From: Hymenobacter sublimis
GTDB taxonomy: Bacteria > Bacteroidota > Bacteroidia > Cytophagales > Hymenobacteraceae
Length of the DNA: 64,000 nt
Direction: 5' to 3'
Assembly (NCBI RefSeq): GCF_023101345.1
Contig: NZ_CP095848.1
Location: 433,501-497,500, forward strand
The translations under genes were made by a program, and so were the position numbers. Positions 52,784 through 61,004 of the stretch are shown here, piece after piece. The notes under the pieces are model-generated. The model did not search any database and had not been told where the DNA came from. It worked only from the letters and a program-made list of their open reading frames with translations. Within the stretch, counting starts at the first letter, position 1; the number at the start of each line of letters is the position of its first letter.

Positions 52784-54136
52784 TCAGTAGGAAACGGGCA
52801 GGTTGCCTTGGGCGCGGAGCAGATCAACCTTGCTGCTGAGCACCTGAAACAGAGCGCTGTAGTAGTTGAGTTGGGCCGTGCGCAGGGTGGTTTGGGCCAC
52901 AATCACATCGAGGTAGGTTTTGATACCTTCCCGATACTGCAGGTTTACCACCGAGTACACTTCCTTGGAAAGGGCCAGGTTGCGCTGCCCGAAAAGGTAG
53001 TCGGTGTAATAGCCTTTGTAGGTAGCCAACGCCTGCTCAAACTCGGTGTTGATGCGGTTGCGGGTGGCCAGAATATCCTGGTCGATGCGCTGGTCGGTGA
53101 GCCGCTCGCGCCGCAGGTTTTGCAGGCGGCGTGTGCCCTGAAAAATGGGCAGGCTCAGCTGCAAACCGGCAAAGGAGTTGGGAAAACGCTGGCCGTAAAG
53201 GTCGCCGAAGTTGTTGTTCTGAAACACCGCGTTGTAGTTGCCAAAGGCCGAAACCGCCGGTAAAAAGCCCCAGCGGTAGTAGCTAATCTGGGCCGACTGC
53301 AGGGCCTTCTGGGTCTGGAGCTGCTGAAACTCGATGCGGTTGGTGGGGTCCAGGGTGACGGTGGTATCCACGAAGGCATCCTGCATGAGGCGTAGCGTGT
53401 CGTACTGGAGCGTGAGAGGATGCTGGCCGGCTACCCCCATCAGCTCCCGCAAGTACGCCGACTTCGCCTTGATGGCCTCAATGGCTTGCTTGCGCGCTAC
53501 AATGGAGTTGTTGAGCAGAATCTCGGCCTGCTTGTAGTCGGTTTTGTCGACGATACCGGCGTCGTAGCGGGCGCGCGCGTCCTTGAGGCTGCGCTGGAGC
53601 CGCACAATGTCCTCGTTGAGCACATCCAGCTGGCGCTGGGAAAGCAGCACGTCGTAAAAGGCCTTGCTCACGTCGGTCACCACGTCAATGCGCACCCCAA
53701 TGGTGTTTTGCTGGTAAAACTGGCGCGACGGACGGGCGCTACGCAAGGCCAGCATCACATCGTTGTTGTACAAGGCCTGGGTGCCAGCCAAGCCCACGGT
53801 GGAGGTGTTTTTCAGGCCAATTTGACGGGGCACGTTCACGCCTTCCGCATTCGGAAACACGGTGTAGGGTAGCTGGAAATAGTGCTGGCCCGTGGCGTTG
53901 AGGTTGACTTGGGGCAGCCAGCCGGCCAGCCCAATGCGAATGGTAGCCTCGTTGGTTTCCTCATCAAGGCGGGCCTGCCGCAGCACTGGCTGGTTTTGCA
54001 GGGCATACTGCAGGCACTGCTCCAGGGTTAGCTGACTGCTAGGTGGGGGAGGAGTTGTGGGCTGAGCCTGTGCCCACGCAGGAGCAAGCAGGGTAAGACT
54101 GAGAAGCAGCCGTAGCACCCGTTTTATCTGTTTCAT
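52784..54136 (-). CDS. TolC family outer-membrane channel protein
   Basis: 450 residues with a Sec signal peptide (cleavage near AWAQAQ). Repeated outer membrane efflux protein pattern: QLTLEQCLQYALQNQPVLRQ, AIRIGLAGWLPQVNLNATGQ-like segments, KTDYKQAEILLNNSIVARKQ and QRNLALSKEVYSVVNLQYRE. First gene of the operon tolC-type, adaptor, pump. Confidence 0.93.
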   Translation of the reverse strand: MKQIKRVLRLLLSLTLLAPAWAQAQPTTPPPPSSQLTLEQCLQYALQNQPVLRQARLDEETNEATIRIGLAGWLPQVNLNATGQHYFQLPYTVFPNAEGVNVPRQIGLKNTSTVGLAGTQALYNNDVMLALRSARPSRQFYQQNTIGVRIDVVTDVSKAFYDVLLSQRQLDVLNEDIVRLQRSLKDARARYDAGIVDKTDYKQAEILLNNSIVARKQAIEAIKAKSAYLRELMGVAGQHPLTLQYDTLRLMQDAFVDTTVTLDPTNRIEFQQLQTQKALQSAQISYYRWGFLPAVSAFGNYNAVFQNNNFGDLYGQRFPNSFAGLQLSLPIFQGTRRLQNLRRERLTDQRIDQDILATRNRINTEFEQALATYKGYYTDYLFGQRNLALSKEVYSVVNLQYREGIKTYLDVIVAQTTLRTAQLNYYSALFQVLSSKVDLLRAQGNLPVSY

Positions 54137-54492
54137 ATCCTAGTAAAAGCAGCTACCACACCCGGTAACTAAAGCACCACTGGCTACCCTCCGGACTACC
54201 AGTCACTGGTTCCGACATCAGGCGCAAGGACACGTTCATCCTGGCTCGCGCTGCCTGTCAGGTGCGCTATTCGTGAAAAAAGACTGACCGGCTGGCCGTC
54301 AGCTTGGTACCCGGCCCGGACGATTCAGGCTGAACCAGAGTCTTGTCCGGAGATTCCAAGGCAGGTAAACCGGGCCCTGACAGAAATGTTAGCGTAGAAG
54401 TAAAAGAAAGTTTGCCGCCTGCTCTCCATACCCCTCAACGTCCTGCCTTTTTACTGGTGTGTAGCTTGCCCAGGCAGCTGGGGCAGAAAGGC
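54137..54492. other. 356-bp region upstream of the efflux operon, no gene seen
   Basis: Contains the efflux operon's 5' region on the minus strand and the region after pbpC's stop. I find no TAnnTTTG box in the expected place, no strong inverted repeat and no convincing frame. Confidence 0.4.
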
Positions 54493-56811
54493 TTATTCCA
54501 GCTCCGTCACGGTTACTAGCACATCGGCGTTGCGCCCGTGGTCATCGGCGCAGGAAATTTTAAGTGGCCCGGGCGTGGGCTGAAAAAATACGCGCTCCGT
54601 AGCTGCTGCGGTCCGCAAGAACGTATCATTAACGTACCAATACACCTGGCGCACCTCGCTGGGGGTTGTGCAACTGAGCAGCAGCTGTTGCTTTTCGCGG
54701 CGGTTAAGAACGTACTCGGTGTTAGCAGTAGGGGAGGTAATACTGGGGGCCCGCTCCGCATCAGTGCGTACCAGTTGGCATTGGGGGTTGTGCGGGGGTA
54801 GGCGACGGTACGGGATGCCCTGGGCTTCCTTATAGGCCGCCACCTCCGGCAGCAGGTTCGGGTACAGCTCCCGCCGAAACCCCGCCGCCGGCGCGCAGGC
54901 CCGACAGTACGTGAAGCCGCCATCGGCTGCTACCAGCACCTCGCGCTGGTGCTGGCAGCGCTGCCCGCTGCTCACGGTAGGCAGGAAATAGTCGATAATT
55001 TGATTGGGACAGTTTTCGCCCGGTACCAACCCAGTTTCGGCGCATACCAAACGGAAATCCAGGGTGGCCGGTGGGGCAAACCACTTATTAGGCGAGTTAT
55101 AGGCCAGGGCGTTGAACAGGTCGAACAGCAGGGGAGTGGCCACATCGGCGCCGGTAAGAGCCGGGCTGCCCTGGCCGCTGAAGTTGCCTACCCACACGCC
55201 TATGGTATACTCCCGGTTGTAGCCAATGCTCCAGGCGTCGCGGCGGCCGTAGCTGGTGCCGGTTTTCCAGGCAACCTTGGGCAGGCGCAGGCTGCTGGCC
55301 GCGCCAAGTGGCAAATCGGGGCGGGTGAGTTGGGACAGGATGTCGGTGGTAAGAAAAGCAGCTGCTTCCGAAATGAGGGGGGTGGGGGCCTCACCCCCTA
55401 CCCCCCTCTCTGGGCGTGAAGTAAACTGCAGCCCCGCGTACCGGCCCCCGTCGGCCAGCGTTGCGTAGAGGTTTGTCAGTTCCTCCAAAGTAGCCCCGCA
55501 GCCGCCCAGAATGCTACTCAAACCCAGCCGGGAGCGGTTGCGCGTCACGTTTTGGAAGCCGGCTTGACGAAGCTTGTCGGTGAAGGTGGGCACACCGAGC
55601 TGGTTAAGCACGCGCACGGCCGGAATGTTGAGCGAGTAAGCCAGGGCCCGCTCCAGGGTCACTTCGCCGTTGCAATGCTTGTCGAAGTTCTCGGGGCGGT
55701 AGCCCTGGAAGTTGGTAGGCACATCGGGCAGTAGCAGCTTGGGTGTGGCCAAGCCCCGGTCCATGGCCAGCGCGTACAGAAAGGGCTTGAGCGTGCTACC
55801 CGGCGAGCGAACGGCCGTCACGCCGTCGTTCTGGCCCTGGCTGCCGAAGTCGCGAAAATCAGCCGAGCCGACGTAGGCCTCCACCTGCCGAGTGCGGTTG
55901 TTGACTACCAGTACGGCGGCCTGCGTGATGCCCAGTTCATGCAGGCGGCGCACGTAGTTGCGGGTGAGGTCTTCAGTTTTGCTTTGTTTGCTGCGCTGCA
56001 AGCTGCTGCGGATAATGGCCTGCCGCGGAAACTGTCGTACCAATCGGCGCGCGAGGTGCGGAGCCAAGGTGGGCGCGGCGTGGCGCTGCACGTCCAGCGG
56101 TTCCAGCAGGGCATCTTCCACATCCTGCTTCGGAAAGAGGCCCGCGGCCCCGAAACGCCGCAGCCACCGGTTGCGCTCCTGCAGCACGGCCGCGTTGTTC
56201 TTACCCAGCACTGGTCCGCGCGGCCGGTTCGGAATGATGGCCAGCGTCACGGTCTGGGCCAGGGAAAGGTAGTCGGGCGTTTGCTGGAAGTAGAGCAGAG
56301 CAGCCGACTTCACGCCTTCTACGTTGCCGCCGTAGGGCACTAGGTTCAAGTACAGCTGCAGAATCTCATCCTTGCTATAATGCAGCTCTAGCTGCGTGGC
56401 CCGCAGCATTTCCAGCAGCTTGTTGCCCAACGTACGCTCCTTGGGTTCCAGTAGCCGCGCCACCTGCATCGTAATCGTGCTGGCGCCAGTGGTGCGGCCC
56501 TCACCAAACACGTTGCGCCCCGCGGCCTGCACCAGCGCCACGGGGTTCACCCCAAAATGCCACCGGAACCACCGGTCTTCTTTTGCCATAATAGCCTTAC
56601 GCAGCACCGGCGTGATTTCGCGCAGTTCTGTTTTCATCCGCCATTTCTGGGTCGGATTGAGGTAGGCGTGCAGCACGGAGCCATCCTGGGCCAGCACAAT
56701 GGGCGAGTACTGCGGGGTAGGCGGCAGCGGAAAGGCGAGGTCAAGGCCAGTGAAAAGCAGCATCACCAGCCCCACAGCCCCTAGAATACGCAAAACAACA
56801 CGCCGGTTCAT
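54493..56811 (-). CDS. pbpC: Penicillin-binding protein 1C
   Basis: 772 residues. Short N-terminal TM, then a GT51 transglycosylase domain (AIMAKEDRWFRWHFGVNPVA with catalytic Glu, GASTITMQVARLL, YLNLVPYGGNVEGVKSAALL). The transpeptidase follows with Ser339 in SPGSTLKPF, YSLNIPAV (SxN) and the KTG motif in WKTGTSYG. The C-terminal BiPBP_C domain (about residues 680-770) is present. An in-frame C-rich palindrome (55375-55420) adds about 15 residues (SRPERGVGGEAPTP) in the transpeptidase. In many bacteria pbpC is beside the alpha-2-macroglobulin gene; here that gene is 4 kb away. Confidence 0.94.
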   Translation of the reverse strand: MNRRVVLRILGAVGLVMLLFTGLDLAFPLPPTPQYSPIVLAQDGSVLHAYLNPTQKWRMKTELREITPVLRKAIMAKEDRWFRWHFGVNPVALVQAAGRNVFGEGRTTGASTITMQVARLLEPKERTLGNKLLEMLRATQLELHYSKDEILQLYLNLVPYGGNVEGVKSAALLYFQQTPDYLSLAQTVTLAIIPNRPRGPVLGKNNAAVLQERNRWLRRFGAAGLFPKQDVEDALLEPLDVQRHAAPTLAPHLARRLVRQFPRQAIIRSSLQRSKQSKTEDLTRNYVRRLHELGITQAAVLVVNNRTRQVEAYVGSADFRDFGSQGQNDGVTAVRSPGSTLKPFLYALAMDRGLATPKLLLPDVPTNFQGYRPENFDKHCNGEVTLERALAYSLNIPAVRVLNQLGVPTFTDKLRQAGFQNVTRNRSRLGLSSILGGCGATLEELTNLYATLADGGRYAGLQFTSRPERGVGGEAPTPLISEAAAFLTTDILSQLTRPDLPLGAASSLRLPKVAWKTGTSYGRRDAWSIGYNREYTIGVWVGNFSGQGSPALTGADVATPLLFDLFNALAYNSPNKWFAPPATLDFRLVCAETGLVPGENCPNQIIDYFLPTVSSGQRCQHQREVLVAADGGFTYCRACAPAAGFRRELYPNLLPEVAAYKEAQGIPYRRLPPHNPQCQLVRTDAERAPSITSPTANTEYVLNRREKQQLLLSCTTPSEVRQVYWYVNDTFLRTAAATERVFFQPTPGPLKISCADDHGRNADVLVTVTELE
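55375..55420. repeat. C-rich palindrome inserted in frame in pbpC
   Basis: GAGGGGGGTGGGGG (55375-55388) pairs with CCCCCTACCCCCCTC (55394-55408), one base bulged. It is read as ERGVGGEAPTPL on the minus strand. Sequences of the type CCTCACCCCC...CCCCTCTC are known as dispersed bacterial repeats. Confidence 0.7.
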
Positions 56812-57155
56812 GTACTCAAATATACCGGCTGCTAACAGATTCTGCCGCCTACCCCATGGGCAGGAATAACCGCTTCCTGTGGGCGTGCCACTATGCTAAG
56901 GTTTACAGTAAAAGAAAATATAATTGCCTAAATGGTGGTATATGAATGATTTAAATAAAGAACTGGCAACATATTCCAAATTTGGTTGCAATTATTTCAA
57001 AATGGGTAAATCTGCTGGCTTCTGGTGTGCGTAAGTAGGTAAACCAAGCAGCAGGAGCGGTAACCGTCGTGGATTGTAGCTGGCCACTCTCTCCCCGACA
57101 AGTACACTCCGCTGCCGACCTCATCCTAATCCCTTCCTTATTTCACAACCGCTAC
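56812..57155. other. Divergent pbpC / subtilase intergenic region with AT-rich core
   Basis: 344 bp. 56941-57000 is only about 25% GC, far below the surroundings, and probably holds the subtilase promoter and upstream sites. A TATATTTG box for pbpC is at 56817-56824. No gene seen. Confidence 0.55.
56817..56824 (-). promoter_or_regulatory. -7 box (TATATTTG) directly ahead of pbpC
   Basis: Exact TAnnTTTG on the minus strand with 5 nt before the pbpC ATG (56811), so the start point would fall at about the start codon. Confidence 0.55.
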
Positions 57156-59903
57156 ATGAAAAGCAAATTTATTCTCACGCTTGCGCTGGCTGGTGCTAGC
57201 ATCAGTGTGTCGTTTGGGCAAGCTACCGTTGACCCCGAATTGCGCAAGGCCCTGAGCACCAACCCAACGGCTCAGGTCATTGTCACCTTCAAGGGGAATG
57301 GGGCGCCCGGTCTGGCCCAACTAGGGCTATTGCAGCGCCTAGGCATTACGCGCGGCATTACGTTGCGGGCCCTGCCAGTAGCCGGCGTTATTGCCACGGC
57401 CGCGCAGGTAAATTCACTGGCGCAGAATCCGGAAGTCCGCTCCCTCTACATTAATAAGCGGCTGGATTATTACAACTTCGACGATACGCACCTGACGGGC
57501 GTAAAGCGCCTGCGCACCGATCAGCAGATGACGGCCCGTAACGGCGGCCTGCCAGTTTCGGGCAAGGGAGTGGGCGTGCTCATCAACGACAGTGGCGTGG
57601 ATGGTACCCACGAGGACATCAAGTTTGGCTCGCACCTAGTGCAGAACACGCTGGGCTCCACCAATCTAAACTCGCTTAGCGCCCTGCTGCCAGTAACGTA
57701 CCTAGAGGGCGTGCCGAACACGGATACCAACTCCGGGCACGGTACCCATTGCGCCGGCACGGTAGGAGGCACTGGAGCCCGCTCCGGCGGCAAGTATGAG
57801 GGGGTAGCCCCCGGTGCCTCGTTGCTGGGCTACGGCTCCGGCGGCGCCTTGCTGGTGCTCGATGCCATGGGTGGTTTTGACTACGCCCTTACCCACCAGT
57901 TTCAGTACAACATCCGGGTTATTAGCAACTCGTTTGGCAGCAGCGGCGACTTCGACCCCAACGACCCGTTGAACGTGGCCACTAAAAAGTGCTACGACCG
58001 GGGCATGGTAGTGGTATTTGCGGCCGGCAACGAAGGTCCCGGCGCCGACACGCACAATCCCTACGCTATTGCGCCCTGGACTATTTCGGTGGGTGCCGGT
58101 GACCGGAACGGGCTTCTGGCTGACTTCTCCTCGCGCGGCGTACGCGGCGAGCAGGGTACCTTCACCGTGGATGGCGAAACCTGGACCTATAAGAATGAAC
58201 CCGTTATTGTGGCGCCCGGCGTAGATGTCGTTTCTACCCGCGCCATTGCCCCGGTATCATCGTTGGGAGCCCAGCAGGATGTTGAATTGCTGCAGCCCGG
58301 CGAGGTTCCGTTTTACACCCACAGCAGCGGCACCTCCATGGCGACGCCGCACGTAGCCGGCATTGTGGCCTTGTTGCTGGAAGCCAAACCAACGCTGAAC
58401 CCGGCGCAGGTGAAAGAGCTGTTGCAGAGAACGGCTACCAACATGCCCGGCCGCGAGTCGTGGGAGGTAGGAGCCGGCTACGTAAATGCCTACGCCGCCG
58501 TAGATCAGGCATTCCGTTCCACCACCTACGGCTCCACGGTAAACGCCAGCCGCCGCTTCAATAGCAGCGTGAATGCGCAAACCACTACGGTGCCCTTCAC
58601 CATCAACTACAACCCCGCGCTGGCCGCCGGCAACCAGTTTACCTTCCCGGTAAGCACCGGCACCAACAGCCTGGAGGTGAAAATTTCCTCCCGGGGCCTG
58701 CTGGGTGAAACCGGCAACCCCACCAATCTCATCCTGATTGACCCCAACGGCACCCAGTACCGCTCAGGTACTCCCGTTACGTTCACGCTCACCACGGACC
58801 GTAGCGTGGCGGTAGCCGCGCCGGTAGCCGGCACCTGGACGCTGAAAGTGGAAGGCCTGCAAGGAGTAGCCCTACCCGAAACCATTGCCGGCAACATTTC
58901 CGCGCTGACGGCCGCCGGTACTACCAACCTCAACGACATTGCAGGCCATCCGGCTGAAGCCTCCATTAAGCTGGCCGTGACCAACCGCCTGGTTGATGGC
59001 CTGAGCAACGGCTTCCGCCCCGATGCCCCGCTTACCCGCATTCAGCTGGCCGACTACTTGCTCATGGGCCAGGGTATCCGGCAGTTGCTGCCCTTCAGCG
59101 GCGCCCGTTCCTTCTCCGACGTATCCTCGGCCGCTGAGGTGCTCCTGACGGAATCAGTAGTGGCAAAGGGTGCGGCCCAGCGCGACCGGTTCCATCAGGC
59201 CGGCGGCGTGATGCTGCCCACCGCTTCGGGCACCTTCTCGCCTAGTGGCCTGGTAAACCGCGCTTCGCTGGCTTATTCGCTGGTGCAAAGCCTGGGCTTC
59301 GAGCGGCAGGCTCTGGCCCGCAACAACCAGCCGCTTACGGTGCAGGTGAATGGACAGACCCTTCCGGTAGATGATGCTGCCAGCATTCCGGCGGCTCTGA
59401 AGGGCTACGTGAGCATTGCCCTGGAGCTGAACCTAATCAACGCTTACTACACCCTGAAGCAGGGGCCATACGACCTGCAACCCACTCTGCACGCCACCTT
59501 CAAGCCTACCCAGAATGTAACCCGGGCTGATTTTGCCGTCATCGTGAGCCGCACTTTCCCGCAGTACGACGCTGTAACCCAGCCCACCGCTACCAGCACC
59601 GCCGCCGCTACTACTGCCACCGCCGCCCCAGCTACAGCCGCCCTGCTGGACCGCAGCACCGTGGCTTATCCCAACCCCTTCAGCGGCGCTACCACCATCA
59701 GCTACCACCTAAACCAGGCCGGCCCAGTGAGCGTGGAGGTGTATAATACAATGGGCGTGAAAGTGCGCACTTTAGTAGCCGGCACGGAAGAAGCTGGCCT
59801 GCATCAGGTGCGCTTTGAGGCCGATAACCTGGCCCGTGGCGCGTACCTGTTCAAAATAAAAAGCGGTGCAGCCGTCACCACGCAGCGCCTCATGCTGCAA
59901 TAA
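57156..59903 (+). CDS. T9SS-secreted S8 subtilase with SLH-like repeats
   Basis: 915 residues from ATG 57156 with a Sec signal peptide (cleavage near SFGQ). Residues about 30-115 form an I9-like inhibitor prodomain. The subtilisin domain has catalytic Asp145 (LINDSGVDGTHED), His195 (GHGTHCAG) and Ser394 (HSSGTSMATPH), and the oxyanion Asn in FAAGNEGPG. After a beta-sandwich, about residues 593-808 contain S-layer-homology-like repeats (NDIAGHPAEASIKLAVTNRL, GFRPDAPLTRIQLADYLL, FKPTQNVTRADFAVIVSRTF). The C-terminal 80 residues are a T9SS type A sorting domain (VAYPNPFSGATTISYHL, GAYLFKIKSG). Such a domain order is unusual. Confidence 0.92.
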   Translation: MKSKFILTLALAGASISVSFGQATVDPELRKALSTNPTAQVIVTFKGNGAPGLAQLGLLQRLGITRGITLRALPVAGVIATAAQVNSLAQNPEVRSLYINKRLDYYNFDDTHLTGVKRLRTDQQMTARNGGLPVSGKGVGVLINDSGVDGTHEDIKFGSHLVQNTLGSTNLNSLSALLPVTYLEGVPNTDTNSGHGTHCAGTVGGTGARSGGKYEGVAPGASLLGYGSGGALLVLDAMGGFDYALTHQFQYNIRVISNSFGSSGDFDPNDPLNVATKKCYDRGMVVVFAAGNEGPGADTHNPYAIAPWTISVGAGDRNGLLADFSSRGVRGEQGTFTVDGETWTYKNEPVIVAPGVDVVSTRAIAPVSSLGAQQDVELLQPGEVPFYTHSSGTSMATPHVAGIVALLLEAKPTLNPAQVKELLQRTATNMPGRESWEVGAGYVNAYAAVDQAFRSTTYGSTVNASRRFNSSVNAQTTTVPFTINYNPALAAGNQFTFPVSTGTNSLEVKISSRGLLGETGNPTNLILIDPNGTQYRSGTPVTFTLTTDRSVAVAAPVAGTWTLKVEGLQGVALPETIAGNISALTAAGTTNLNDIAGHPAEASIKLAVTNRLVDGLSNGFRPDAPLTRIQLADYLLMGQGIRQLLPFSGARSFSDVSSAAEVLLTESVVAKGAAQRDRFHQAGGVMLPTASGTFSPSGLVNRASLAYSLVQSLGFERQALARNNQPLTVQVNGQTLPVDDAASIPAALKGYVSIALELNLINAYYTLKQGPYDLQPTLHATFKPTQNVTRADFAVIVSRTFPQYDAVTQPTATSTAAATTATAAPATAALLDRSTVAYPNPFSGATTISYHLNQAGPVSVEVYNTMGVKVRTLVAGTEEAGLHQVRFEADNLARGAYLFKIKSGAAVTTQRLMLQ

Positions 59904-59918
59904 GTCTAGCTTATTTGG

Positions 59919-59970
59919 CACCCAACAACAAGGGGCCTGCTCTATAGAGCAGGCCCCTTGTTGTTGGGTG
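59919..59970. terminator. Perfect 52-bp palindrome after the subtilase
   Basis: CACCCAACAACAAGGGGCCT then GCTC pairs exactly with GAGCAGGCCCCTTGTTGTTG then GGTG around a central TATA (59943-59946). 24-bp stem with no T-tract. It probably ends both the plus-strand protease and the minus-strand inhibitor transcripts. Confidence 0.8.
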
Positions 59971-60001
59971 GCTTGAGTAACGGAGGCATGCCGTCTACTG
60001 C

Positions 60002-60778
60002 TTATCTGGGAGGCTCAGGCACTTCTACTTCCAGCTCAAAGTCGCGCTTGGGTGGGGCTTCGTTGTTGGCGGCGTTGCGGTAGAGGAAGCGGAGCGTGGT
60101 TTTACCAGGGTTCAGCGCCTGAAATTGAAACGTAATGTCTTCGTCGCTACCCGCTTTAGCTTTCCTCTTCGCCTTCTTGGCGGGCTGGGTGGGGGAGGGC
60201 GTTACCAACTGAACTACATTGTTGGCTATGGGCATAACCTCCCAGGTGTACTGCGAGCCAGCCGTGTTGTCGAGCCGGATTTGCAGCTGGTCGCCTTGGT
60301 TTACCTTCACCTGGCTGTGGTTGCCGTACTCCGTGATGTTCACGTTCTTGGCTACGCCGGGCTTGTCGATGGTAACAAATACATGAAAAAAGCCGCCGAG
60401 CGTGGAGTAGCCCGTGCCCGGTTGTGCCGACACCAAGGCAAGGTCTAGCCCACCCGTACCCGTGGCCTGAAAGTGAATTTCGAAGGTAGCTGGCGCACCC
60501 GGTACGCCGCTGCTGATGCCGGGCAGCACGTTGGTAGTCGTCACCGTTAGCTGCCCCGGATACGATTGGGTCAGACGCCAGCCAAAGCGCGGCGAGATGG
60601 TAGGCAGGCGGATGGTGAGCTGGTCACCCACATTGAGCTGTACCTGCTTGCCGTTGTCATTAGCAGTGAGCGTAACGATATCGGCGCGGGCGGAAGTAGG
60701 GCTTAAGAAAGTTACCCCAAGCAGCAGTAGTATGGAAAAGCGCAGCAATACGGCAGCAGTCAGTGAAGTCAGTTTCAT
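60002..60778 (-). CDS. Secreted protein with two chagasin-like (I42) domains
   Basis: 258 residues with a Sec signal peptide (cleavage near SARAD). Two tandem copies of the chagasin fold: copy 1 at about residues 35-135 (VQLNVGDQLTIRLPTISPRF, GWRLTQSYPG and GGLDLALVSAQP), copy 2 at about 150-255 (VKVNQGDQLQIRLDNTAGSQ, YTWEVMP, PGKTTLRFLYRNA). Chagasins inhibit C1 cysteine proteases, so a match to the neighbouring serine protease is not expected. The loops have drifted: copy 2 has NTAGSQYTW for NPTTGYxW and no clear RPW. A protease-inhibitor role is therefore an inference. It is convergent with the subtilase. Confidence 0.75.
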   Translation of the reverse strand: MKLTSLTAAVLLRFSILLLLGVTFLSPTSARADIVTLTANDNGKQVQLNVGDQLTIRLPTISPRFGWRLTQSYPGQLTVTTTNVLPGISSGVPGAPATFEIHFQATGTGGLDLALVSAQPGTGYSTLGGFFHVFVTIDKPGVAKNVNITEYGNHSQVKVNQGDQLQIRLDNTAGSQYTWEVMPIANNVVQLVTPSPTQPAKKAKRKAKAGSDEDITFQFQALNPGKTTLRFLYRNAANNEAPPKRDFELEVEVPEPPR

Positions 60779-60807
60779 CGTCTCGTAACGGAAGTGTGTA
60801 ATAGCAA

Positions 60808-60839
60808 CGCAGCCGGCTACTTAACAAGTGCCGGCTGCG
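60808..60839 (-). terminator. Hairpin downstream of the alpha-2-macroglobulin gene
   Basis: CGCAGCCGGC (60808-60817) / GCCGGCTGCG (60830-60839), 12-nt loop. No A-run on the plus strand, so weak as an intrinsic terminator. Confidence 0.5.
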
Positions 60840-61004
60840 CGAAAAGCGGTAAAGGAAGTGTACGAGGTGACAAGGGAAAAGCTGCGGTTGAGCTATAGAG
60901 CCACCTGCTTGTGTCTCTTCGACGAACCGCTGGCCGAGAATTGTACCGGCCTAGCACAGCACCCCACAAACGACTTCAGCAACGAGAGAAACAAATAGGT
61001 GCCT

